DNA of 64,000 nt from the NCBI RefSeq assembly GCF_030867095.1, contig NC_081824.1:171004933-171068932 (forward strand), given 5' to 3'. The position numbers and the translations under genes were made by a program. Source of the DNA: Alligator mississippiensis. Its lineage: Eukaryota; Chordata; Crocodylia; Alligatoridae. The notes under the pieces are model-generated. The model was not told where the DNA came from, did no database searches, and was given only the letters and a program-made list of their open reading frames with translations. Shown one piece after another: positions 21,831 through 32,104 of the stretch (position 1 is the stretch's first letter; each line of letters begins with the position of its first letter).

Positions 21831-22820
21831 TCTTCCTCCTCCTAGCTCTCAGTTAGCTCCCAGCACACAGCCACACAAGGATACATGCCAGGTCTGGATA
21901 ATTCAGTCACTTTTCTGGGGAGTAATCTCTAAAGGAACATCAGACCTGGGTCATTTGAATTGTGCCCTAAGGACCCACTCTTCTGTCTACCTTCCCAGAC
22001 AATCATATGGGCTATAATGCTGAAATGAGACAAATAAGCCTCCCAGAAAGTTGCTGCCTCAGAGATAGTGGCCTTGCATTAATTGAGGGGGGCAATTTCA
22101 TCTCTCTCTTTGGACCTTCTGGGTTACAAACAGGATGAAAAAACTCCTACACATCATATCTTACACAAGTTCTCCAGCTGACCTATTCCTCAACCTGGGT
22201 GCTGTCTGGTACCTATAACTGGAACACGGTGTGTAGGAGGGGGTGAACACTGAAGAGCAGGGAGACATGCTGAGAGCATCCTGCTCCCTGGCTGCTGCTA
22301 CTAGCGTGTGTGCTCCTGAAGGCCACCATTTTGGCACCCCCTCTAAATTGGCACCTGAAGCTAGCACCCTGCTTATCCCACCCTAGTCACCATTTGAATT
22401 CCTTTCAGAGCTCCTTTCTTAGCTTTGGAGGTCTTTCCAAGTCATGTCTCTTACCAAGTTCCAAACTGGCCAAAACTCTTGTGATCTCCCCCTTTCCTGA
22501 GAATCTTCTGGTCCAGGCCAGTCTGACGGCAGGTCACTTCCTGGATCCATCTTGCCAGTTGAGACTAGGAGATCCATAGTTCAGCTTCCAATTTGCTCAG
22601 ATACTTTGTAGTTGCTGTCCAAACAAAGATTTTATCTTTGATTCCAGATCACCAGTCCATCATCAACTCCTTTAGTAGTCTACAGTGCTCATTAATATTA
22701 ATATTTTTGACCATCTTTTATTTTAGTAAGAACAGCCCTCTTTCTGGGCATCACTTAGCCAAAAGCTCTCTCCCTTATTTTCCCCCAGATCTACATGACC
22801 AGTGCTTGTTCTAAGTCTTA

Positions 22821-23050
22821 AAGGTTGTTGGTTGTAGCCATGTTGGTCTAAGGACAGAGGCAGACAAGGTTCTTTGGGTGGATGTGATACCTGTTATTAG
22901 ACCAAATAAATAGTTGGAAAAATTGTTCTTTGCAGGCTCTCAGGAACAAACACCAAGAACACACAAAACACTAGCAGACTCTCCCTATGCCTACAAGAGG
23001 GGTGTTTGTGCCCAAAATCTTGCAAAGAACAATTTTTCCAATTCCAGGAC
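22821..23050 (-). repeat. two head-to-head copies of a dispersed repeat tail
   Basis: A minus-strand copy (22821-22936) carries the family words AACAATTTTTCCAACTAT, GGTCTAATAA and AAAGAACCTTGTCTGCC. A short plus-strand copy (about 22995-23041) repeats GGGTGTTTGTGCCC and TTGCAAAGAACAATTTTTCC. The arms 22914-22935 and 23020-23041 are complementary at 21 of 22 bases. The family also occurs at 25301 and 41891. Its class is not certain; from memory it resembles 3' tails of Penelope-like elements. Confidence 0.6.
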
Positions 23051-23117
23051 AAGCTTAGTGTTTGGGACCACTCTCATGTGCATATTTTTCACCAAGTAAT
23101 GACCTGGCCTAGATCAG

Positions 23118-23403
23118 CAGAGGCACAACTTTTTGGCAGACACGTCACAAATTAACCTCACCCCCTCACCAAGTGCCACTGATCCTCTTCCCCTGCCAAT
23201 TAGCCACTTTTGCTTTCTCCTCCCTGCCCTGTGATCCCTGCCTGATTTGCTGGTTTTGATTTCCGCTTTCTGCTACATACTCCCTTGCCCAGGTTGTTGC
23301 TGTGCTTTCTGCTCCCTGCCCTATCTGCTACTGTTTTGCCTGCCCCCATCCTGGTTCGCCTGTGCCATTTGTGCCATATGTACTGCAGGTTGGCCACCCT
23401 TAA
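23118..23403 (-). mobile_element. hAT-like element, TGGCCAAC family
   Basis: On the minus strand it begins near AAGGGTGGCCAACCTGCAG and ends with GCCAAAAAGTTGTGCCTCTG. The same order of words appears on the plus strand at 62396-62664. The interior is a string of degenerate GCAG/GGGAGCA repeats. No clean target duplication was found. Confidence 0.55.
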
Positions 23404-24329
23404 GCTAGCTCGTTCTTGGGTTAACCCCAGATTATGGGCTAGTGCTTTCAAATAGGCACTGGAGCAATGTTTTTGAATGGGGTGCCTTAAAGTCAGGCAC
23501 TGAACTAAAAGGGACTGGACTGTTAGAGGGGCTGAGGTGTTTCAGTTTCCACTGGAGTAAATAGGGGCTGCAGCTGCTTCTGTGCACCTCTGAAAATGGT
23601 AGTCCTTTTACTTATGTACCCAATTACAGGGACATACACTTAAATTTAGACAGCCAAGATTGACAGTTGTGGCCTGTGCTTTGAAATGTGTCAGAGGCAC
23701 AACACAAGTTCCAAGTAGTATAAGGAGAAAATCCTCATTCATTTTCTAACGCTAAAAGCAACAGTGCTTTGTCTTGCCTCGTCTCTGTCAGCACCACATG
23801 GTGCTCTGGAGATTAATGGGGCTGCTCTGTTATGTTAATACCTGGCTGCTCATTAATAGAGCTGTCCCCTTTCTGTGCAGGGGGACGATTGATAGTTGAA
23901 ACTTCTGACAGTGGCAGTGGAAAGCCCTTTTCTCTGCTCTGCAAGAGGAAAAAGCCTATAAATAGATTTATTTTACCCTGAAAACACAAAAGAGCCTGTG
24001 GCGCATTAATTTTTCATATGGGGAGGATATAAACAGGTTGCATATTTAAATAATTTACTTAGAGTCCTAGAAGAGGTAACATCCTTTTTTGTTTTTAACT
24101 AACTCATTTTTTTGTTAGGCGGTGGGAGGAAAGACAGGGGCAGACTTGGGAATTGCATTTTACAGAGGGTGGGGGTTATACAGATTCAGTGAAAGCCCTA
24201 GCCAATAGACCTTACACATCAGCCTTCCTCAGTCCCAGGACAGGGTTTAGGCCCAAGCCTAACAGTCAGAACACAATGGCGAGGGTTAAGAGATTAGACT
24301 GAGAACCACTTGAAAACGCATAGATGAAG
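23404..24329. other. unassigned stretch, conserved-noncoding look
   Basis: No gene was recognised. The section 23740-24080 has clustered TAAT words (CTCATTAATAG, GCATTAATTTTTC) and no recognised repeat, which is typical of vertebrate developmental enhancers. This is an impression, not a result. Confidence 0.35.
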
Positions 24330-24822
24330 CCACATCCAGAAAATATGTGGACAAGCTGGAGAGAGTCCAATGGAGGGCAGCAAAAATGGTGAGGGGACTG
24401 GGACACACGACTTCTGAAGAGAGGCTTAGGGAACTGGGCTTATTTAGTTTGGAGAAGAGAAGGTAGGGTTGGGGAGCAGATTTAATAGCAGCCTTCAACT
24501 ACCTGAAGTGGGGTTGCAAAGCGGATGGAGCTGGACTATGGTGGTGGTGGCAGATGACAGAACAAGAAGCAATGGTCTCAAGTTGCAGCAGGGGACATTT
24601 AAGTTGGATATTAGGAAGAACTTTCTGACTAGGAGGGTGGTGGAAGCACTAGAAAGGGTTACCTAGAGGGATGGTGGAATCCCCATCCCTGGAGGTTTTT
24701 AAGGCCTGGCTCGACAAAGCCCTGGCTGACATGATCTGCTTGGAGATGGTCCTGCTTTGAGCAGGGGGTTGGACTAGATGACCTCCTGAGGTCCCTTCCA
24801 ACTCCAATTTGCTATGATTCTA
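24330..24822 (+). mobile_element. CR1 LINE 3' fragment, group 1
   Basis: Decayed C-terminal ORF2 text is visible: [15 protein letters not shown] near 24340, then [13 protein letters not shown] near 24605. It is followed by the 3' UTR with GACTAGATGACCTCCTGAGG and an end near TTTGCTATGATTCTAA. Several frameshifts are present. Confidence 0.9.
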
Positions 24823-25300
24823 ACTTAAGTCCTCATGTTAGTAGTAGGACACCCAAAATGAGACTCCTTTTATAGAGCCTGTTCCTTGTCCTTTTGAAAA
24901 TCTGCCTATTTCTGGATTCCCAGCTACCAGTACTGGCTAATGCCTCTCAGCTGCAAACCAAAAAGGGCATGCAAACTTATGTGTCGACTTCATGATTATT
25001 CATGTTCTGTCAGCTCCAGGCTGAATGACCGTAGAGTGCTCTACCTGGAGCATGGACTAAACTCATGGATGAAATATAGACATTGGATTTATGACACATC
25101 ATAACCTGATTCCCTAGGTACCTCTCCACTGTTTACCAGCTACATTCATTCCTCTTCTCGCCCCCACCCACCTGTCTCTCGCCCACTGACTCCTCAATTG
25201 GCATCTTCACTGATTGTCTTTCTTGCATGCAGCCCAGCCTCTGGCTTCTTTACTGTTCATTCCATCCAGGAAGAGCACACACCACCTGCAGATGCGTCCT
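24823..25300. other. unassigned stretch leading into a dispersed repeat
   Basis: No gene was recognised. From about 25085 the sequence becomes pyrimidine-rich and reads as the upstream part of the repeat whose tail is at 25301-25410. Confidence 0.4.
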
Positions 25301-25410
25301 CAACCTAATGAAAGGTATTTAGACCCGAAAGCTTGCAAAGATGAATTTTTCCAACTGTTTGAGTTGCTCTAATAAAAGATATCACATTTACCCAAAGAAC
25401 CTTGTCTACC
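25301..25410 (+). repeat. dispersed repeat tail (AAAGCTTGCAAAGA family)
   Basis: The family words appear in order: GACCCGAAAGCTTGCAAAGA, TTTTTCCAACTGTT, CTAATAAAAGATATCAC and CCCAAAGAACCTTGTCTACC. The element probably extends left to about 25010. It is possibly the 3' end of a Penelope-like element, unproven. Confidence 0.6.
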
Positions 25411-25980
25411 TGGCGCTGCCTTGAACAACACTGACTATTGGTTCCGGTGCAACTCATGGAATTGTTTCAGTCTCCAAAGCTCTATGAAGTCTGAGACTTG
25501 GCTGTGCATGAGACACCAGCTCTCCCTATCTACTGCATAATGCCACCAAAGCAAAAGTCAGCTGAAGCATTTCTATCCCTAAATGTGTGTTTTTGAGAAG
25601 TAGGATCAAGACCTTCTCTGCTGTGAAACCCACTCTCTCTTGCCACTTGTCACTGCAGTTTGGCCATGAACGTACTGTTCTCATTGCTTTATCTTGGGCT
25701 CAAACTACAGAGTATTTTTAACCATACAGTGACTGATAGGTCACTGTTTGGTCACCTAATATTACTGACCCAAGCAATTGACCACACTGATCAATGCTGG
25801 ATTTTTCACATGTGCATATGTCTACTGCAGTTATGGCAATAGATAAATAATATATGACCTAGTTATCATCATCATCACCGCCACCTCCTGGTGATCAAGA
25901 AGCAGAGAGTTATTTTTTTAAATATAAAAACAATAGAGTTGAAGGAAACCTCAAGGTAATTCTGCATTAATCACTGTCTC
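25411..25980. other. unassigned stretch
   Basis: No gene, repeat or notable motif was recognised apart from an imperfect ATC triplet run near 25866. Confidence 0.4.
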
Positions 25981-26310
25981 ATAGATTCATAGATGTTAGG
26001 GTCAGAAGGGACCTCAATAGATCATCGAGTCCGACCCCCTGCATAGGCAGGAAAGAGTGCTGGGTTTAGATGACCCCAGGTAGATGCTTATCTAACCTGC
26101 TCTTGAAGACCCCCAGGGTAGGGGAGAGCACCACCTCCCTTGGGAGCCCATTCCAGACCTTGGCGACTTGAACTGTGAAGAAGTTCTTCCTAATGTCTAA
26201 TCTAAATCTGCCCTCTGCTAGCTTGTGGCCATTATTTCTTGTAACTCCCAGGGGCGCCTTGGTGAGTAAAGCCTCACCAATTCCCTTCTGTGCCCCCATG
26301 ATGAACTTGG
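25981..26310 (-). mobile_element. CR1 LINE 3' stub, group 2
   Basis: Minus-strand CR1 whose 3' end lies at 25981 (ATAGATTCATAGATGTTAGG as read on the plus strand). The last 78 codons of ORF2 (26066-26299) are open and very close to those of the copy at 13560. They include [20 protein letters not shown] and [16 protein letters not shown]. The upstream part is lost at about 26310. Confidence 0.93.
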
Positions 26311-29300
26311 AGATAACCTGTATGCTGATGCAAGAAAAGACTCCTGAGCCTTGACTGGCTAAGCAATGGCTCTTGGTTGGGTTGATCGCTGTGTCTCATA
26401 TCATGGAAAGGGTTTACATAAGATGGTGTTAAAAGTAGAACTAGAAGAGGAAAGCTTGGAAATGGGACCCAAACAGTTAAAAAAAAGTACATAAAATGAA
26501 CAAGAGGAGTGATTCCTTTGAGGTACCCTAGGTACACCAGTCACTGAGCAGCAAGAAGGCAAGCCCTTTAGACTATCTGCCAGTTCACAGAATCACATGG
26601 GGCAGAGCACTTCTGATTTAATGCCCAGCCATTCTAATGAGAGGCAGCAAAGTAAAGAGAGCAAAGTAAAAAGCCCATGTGGACGCCATGAGCACACATG
26701 CTCAGCAGCCGTTGCATAGCAACCAAACTGTGCAGTGAACTTGCACGTGCACAGACTTGATTTCAATGACCAGTGGAAAAGAAAGTTTGTGCAAATAGAG
26801 TTTGGTTTCAGATCTGGATGCCAAGAAACAGCCCATTCTCTTACGTGAGCTTCAGATAAGCAGAGGACACTGTACCAGGAATCTCAGACTCAACTAAAAG
26901 GGTCCTGTTCCCAGGAGGCAGCTCAGCATCAAGAATTGATTCTAACTGGAGAGATCAAGGCAGAAAATGAAGCTCTCCTTCTGCTTCCAACAGCTCCTCC
27001 AACAAGAACCAACATCACAAAATTAACTGTGCAACATTGTCTCTAAGACCAAGGAAAATAATTTGTAAAACGATGTGTAACAGTGCCACCTGGTGACTCC
27101 CAGCATCATGACAACAGCAATAGTGAGGTTAAGAGTGAGTTTCTTTAGCAGTGCTCTGCTAAGTGCTATAAAGCAGCATAGCCACTCTCAGTGTGCTTCA
27201 CTATCTCTTACAGGAGAGGGGCTGCGTCAGTGTCTCTTACTGTTTCTTATAAAGTGGCTGGTTTAAAAGAATAGGCTAGGAAAGTTGTCTTTGAGAACCC
27301 AGGTCATTATACCATATGACAGGCGGCACACAACAGGATGCTGAGTTGCAATGGGTCTGCTCTTCCTAGCAAAGAGCCTCCCTGTCAAAGGAGGATAGTT
27401 ATCTCTATGCTGTGTGCTGATGCAGTTTACAAGTACTGATTAGATCAGATATCAGCTGTCTCCCAACAATCACACAACCTATTGTGACATATTATGTAAC
27501 TCCTGTGTCAAATCCAAGTCACTTGAATTCCAGATTGTAGATATTATAAGGCCAAGAGCAAACGTTTAGGAGCAATTCCCACAAAGCATTCAGCGAGTGA
27601 TTTCAGACACCAAACATGGTCAGAGCGATTGCACAGTCCATTCTCAGAGCACTTACAAACAAAGCAGGGCCAAACTCAGCACATATATCCTTTGCTGTAA
27701 ATAGTTTGGTCAGCTCTAGTGTGACAGGCTGGAACAGGTGTCATCACCTTCCTGTGTACCCACAGAAGACACCTGTAAGGACACCTGCGTGAAGCAGAAG
27801 CAGACCATTCAGCATCCTTTGTATGGGAAATGTTAATGAGGTGCTTTGTCAACTGATTCAGATCCAGGACATGGAACTGTGGGCAGGAAATGGGGAGCAC
27901 AGATAGAACAAAGGCCTCCAAAAGGGCAAGCCAAGCACTCTTTAAAATTTCCCAAAGAACAAGCATACACACTTCCAGGCAAATCCGCTTTCCATTCACC
28001 TCTGTTTACCACCTGCCTTATCTCAGAGTCACAGCTGAAATAATAACAGGGGATTTGGGGGCTGGCAAGTAGTTTTAAATGCAACTCATTAAAAGCCAAG
28101 GTGACTTGGGAATGGGAGATGTTTACTGTAAAGCACATTAATGTGAGTATCAGAGACTGGACAGTAAAAATGCCTGCCATGCTGGCTGGTTCAGACCACA
28201 CTGTCAGTTGTGTCTGATTTGCTTAGCCCTGAGCAGGGGCAAAGAGAGAGAAAACAAGAGGAGGTGGAGACCTGTATACAAATGCTAGCAGGTAGAAATG
28301 AAGGACACCATTAAAACATTTCCAACATCCCCTAGGAGCCAGGACAAGGCTGACACTCCGAGGGGTTGTTTGTCAGGATTGGTAGCTCTCAGGTGCAATT
28401 CTTTCTTCATCCTGCTTTCTCCTGAAGGAGGCTGGAGAAAAAACAGCAGAACAGGGCTGGGCAGCATCTCACAGCCCCCAAATGAAAGAGGCACAATTAG
28501 CCTCTTGCCTGACTGCATTTTCTGATCCTATCAGATTCAAAGACCCCATGCCTGCTTTTCTCCTGCTTGGCATGCCTGACTCCAAGCCCTGCTCTCAGAT
28601 TCTTGCTGAAAAGGCTGCCAGCCACCCAGCAGAGATGATTATTGGCATTAAATAAGAAAAATGAAACAAAACAACCCCCTCCCCCTCCGCCTTCCTCTAT
28701 GACGTTTGCAGGCAAAAGCTGAAAGAAACCATCCAACTGTGCTCCACGTAAAAGGAGAAAGATGCTGATCCTCAGGGATCCCCCTGCTCAGAGTTGTGAT
28801 CTGCACTGTCCAAGTATCCCATTCATATAAAAGCTGTGGGGAAAACCCACACTCGCCTACTGCATCTTGGTTTTGCTTTTTCTCATAAACAGAATCGAGT
28901 AGATAGATACTTGCCAAGGTGGGGGTAAGGCGGGGAGGCGGTGCGAGATTTAACTACAGCCTGCTTCTTACCATTCATGCTAAATCCTTACTCACTAGAG
29001 TGAATTTTAAGGGGGGGGAAGGCTTTTTTATTTATTGTTTCACACACCTAAAGCAATAGACAGTTCGGTATGTCCCACTGACACAGAGGTATCAATCAAG
29101 TTCCTGCCCTCTAAGCCCTAGCTGGCACTGCTGAGAGACAGCTGCCAACGACACCAGAAAAAAGTGCCTTTCCCAAATCTGTAATAAGTAAAGAAGCATT
29201 TCTGACATCATATCCGACTTACTTTTCTCCCTTACATCTCTCCAAAGCAGGGCAGCCGAAGGCACCTGAGCTAGGAGCTCTGTGGCTAACAGCTAAGTGG

Positions 29301-29327
29301 AGGATTGATAAATGTTTCGTGTGGCAT
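26311..29327. other. unassigned 3-kb stretch
   Basis: No gene and no element with clear ends was recognised. The part 28540-29010 is repeat-free and reads like conserved noncoding sequence. All frames are short and unlike known proteins. Confidence 0.4.
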
Positions 29328-29462
29328 GAATTAGCTCAGCCTCACAACCCCTTGTGAGGTACGGCAGAGCCATCTCCCCATTTTTCAGATGAGGTAACTA
29401 AGATACAGAGGAGGGGACTGACTCACATAGTCATTCAGTGGCAGAAGCAGAACAGACTATAG
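29328..29462 (+). mobile_element. MIR-type SINE relic
   Basis: The sequence has the familiar MIR core order: TCACAACCCCTTGTGAGGTA, then CCCCATTTTTCAGATGAGG, then TAACTAAGATACAGAG and a partial AGTCATTCAGTGG segment. MIR is an ancient tRNA-derived SINE shared by amniotes. The copy is diverged and lacks clear ends. Confidence 0.7.
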
Positions 29463-30194
29463 GAATATCAAGGGCATGACCCTACTCTTCCTGAAATCAA
29501 TGACAAAGTTCCTATTAACTTTAATGGTGTAAGATCAGGGCTTTAATGCAATATGCTGGGTCTAATTGTGGTCATCACCAGATGCATCAGGGAAATGATG
29601 TAAGAAAGCCAGTAATAGGCTATTATGGAACAATCTGGTCTTGTGGGATGCTTATTTTTCAGTTAGTGATTGGTTTATGTCCTCCCAATTATGAGAGATC
29701 ATCTTTCTCAGCTACAGGGCTAGCTGGGCCTGTGTCCACCCCCAAAGTGTTGGGCCTTGTGCTTTTACATGCATTGATGCAGGATTTCACAGTTTGCCCA
29801 CCCTTAGACTGGCACTGGGGTACAGCACCCCATCTATGCCTATTGCTTATCTCACTGGACAAACTGGCTTGGGACCCTGGCAATTATTCACTTTGAGAGT
29901 CTATGAGCAGTGATTTATATGGCTCCAAAGCATTCTTAAAACATCCCAGGGTGGGAACTGAAGCCAGTCTCACCTACTCACACACCCACGGGAAAGACCA
30001 CTTTCTTATTGAAAAGGGAAGATGATCTGTCCCTAGCTTATCCTGTCATCTCATATCACACAGTAAATTCCCACACACCTTGATTTCCTGTTTTATGTCT
30101 TCACTACAAGGTCATTCTACTTCCCATGGATTAGTTTTGCTTTGTGCTGGATCCAGGTTTAAAAAATTCACAAACATGGATCAGCAAAACAGAC
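29463..30194. other. unassigned stretch
   Basis: No gene was recognised. Near 29790 the text CAGTTTGCCCACCCTTAG looks like one hAT end, but no partner end was found. Confidence 0.4.
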
Positions 30195-31925
30195 CTTCTT
30201 TAATACACTTAGGTCACCAGCGATAAGATGGTACAACACCTAAGACCGCTTGCAAGGCAATGGCTCCTTTATCTGTTCAGTGCATGTATAATGAGTAAAC
30301 AAATACCATCGGTATGGAGGGAGGCAAGAGTCATCACAGCTCTGCCCAAACCAGGGAAAGATGCTTCACCACCAAAAAGTTATAGACCAGTCTCCCTCCT
30401 CAGCATCACCTACAAACTCTACAAATGTCTTATCCTGCAACGAATTTCACGCTTGGTAGATTCCAAACTTACATGAGACCAAGCAGATTTTAGACCAGGC
30501 CAATCCTCTGTAAGCCAACTACTAAACCTCACACAGCATATCAAAGATGGTTTCCAACAGAAATTGATCACCAGCACAGCACTTGTTGACCTATCTGCTG
30601 CATACAATACTGTCCAACATCACATCATGATCTGCAAAATGTACCTTATGACTGATGACTTAGATCTAAGCTAGACCATTCCTAGCCTCTTAAAGAACAG
30701 GAGATTCTAAGTGGAACTAAATGGCCAGAAAAGTAGATGATGCTTCCAAAATGGTGGTTTACCACAAGCACTGTGCTCGCTCCACTTTTATTCAACATCG
30801 ATATTAACAATCAGCCACTTTCTGCTAAATGTCAGCATTTCATCTATGCCGATGATCTCTGCAGTACCACACTGCAGAAGAATTTTGAGGACACAGAGAA
30901 GATCCTGGGGAGGGCACTGAACAAGATGTCAGATTATTACCTAAAAAATTATTTCAAACCCAACCCTAAAACAACCCAAATCTGCACTTTCCATCTGAGG
31001 AACCAGGATGTGGAACAACACCTGAATGTCACCGGGGTGACCAGAGTCTTGAACAACAGAAACACCCAGTCTACTTAGGGGTAACACTAGACTGTACACT
31101 TTGTTACAAAAAGCACATATTAAATACCAAAACCAAGGTCAACACATGAAACAACATTCTGCATAAGCTCACAGATTCCAAGTGGGGAGCACATCCATCC
31201 ACCCTATGCACTACTGTCTTAGCACTGGTTTTCTGTGACTGAATATGCCTGCACCACCTGGGGATGCTCAAGTCACAGTAAACATATTGACACCACCCTA
31301 AATGATACGTGCAGAATTATAATAGACTGCCTAAAACCCACCCCTGCTCCCTGCCTATATGCACTATCTGGCATGGCACCCCTTACATCAGGAGGAAAGT
31401 AGCAGGTGGCATTGACCAGCAGGTACAAGAATCAGACAACCGCCCCCACTATATGGACATCAACCAGTGCACTGTCATCTGTCATCAAGAAATAGCTTTT
31501 TGTCCTCTACCACACCATTGATCATATCACCAAAATCAGCCAGAACTACCTTCTGGCAAAAAGAATGGGAGAAACAAGGTGACAAAGCTGTTGAATGGAG
31601 CCGGCAAGGAATTATCCCCAGTGTGGAGTTAGCACCCGGCTCCAACTACAAATAGCATATGTGGCAGAGCCTGAACAGATTGAGGAGGTCTTGGAAGATG
31701 CAAATTTCTCATGAAATCATGGGGCTTCTATGCAACGGACCAATGTGTTTGTCAGGAGAAGCAAACTATGGATCATCTCCTGAGATGCCCTGTAGCACTG
31801 CAATGCACCCCACAAGATCTGGCAACACCAGCACCAGAAGCGGTGGCCTGTGCATAATATCGGAAACAGACCATATAGAAATGTTGGACTGGAGACACAA
31901 TGAAGATGACAAGTGATAAGAGTAA
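30195..31925 (+). mobile_element. non-CR1 LINE (LINE-B), longer copy
   Basis: This is the better copy of the LINE type also seen at 3670-5030. It spans the RT core, the thumb and a cysteine-containing C-terminal section. The end near 31925 is set by loss of protein-like sequence. A short ATT run follows at 31995. The 5' end, including any endonuclease, is missing. Confidence 0.8.
30228..31910 (+). pseudogene. LINE-B reverse transcriptase remnant
   Basis: Order of blocks: VWREARVITALPKPGKD (about 30312), SYRPVSLLSITYKLYKCLI (about 30379), DQADFRPGQSS (about 30478), TSTALVDLSAAYNTVQHH (about 30574; motif A, with its first aspartate kept and the second changed to asparagine), and FIYADD (30839-30856; motif C intact). 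After this come PNPKTTQICTFHLRNQD (about 30962) and a thumb piece. Near 31740 the text reads as a GEEQTMDHLLSCP-like C-terminal cysteine motif with substitutions. At least five frame changes or stops break it. The blocks differ from CR1 in spacing and wording and resemble jockey-type LINEs from memory. Confidence 0.8.
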
Positions 31926-32104
31926 CAAAGTTTTACTAGCCTAGGGAAAAACACTCTAAAGGACTTTCCAATGATGCTGAGAATAAAAACATGGTATTAT
32001 TATTATTTTAAGTTAGTGTTGTTTTGGTGCAAATGATGGCTAGAGAATTCAGGAAACTGAAGTCCTTTAAAGCAGTACAGTACAGGGCTTATCTGAATTA
32101 CCAC

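Larger units (their letters stand above)
18500..22600 (-). mobile_element. Ty3/gypsy-type LTR retrotransposon relic
   Basis: Fragments appear in the expected minus-strand order: a gag capsid-like piece (21690-21830), a protease-like piece with VDIGSTVMLNK (about 21145-21180) and an RT piece (19060-19335). Stops and frameshifts are dense. The boundaries are approximate, since no LTR pair was found. The element is interrupted by a hAT at 19525-20318. It carries two inverted copies of one 150-bp segment (19291-19444 and 20992-21141), so it has been internally rearranged. Confidence 0.7.

Noticed and set aside
29780..29800. Single hAT-like end (TTTGCCCACCCTTAG)
   Set aside because: No inverted partner or target duplication within reach.
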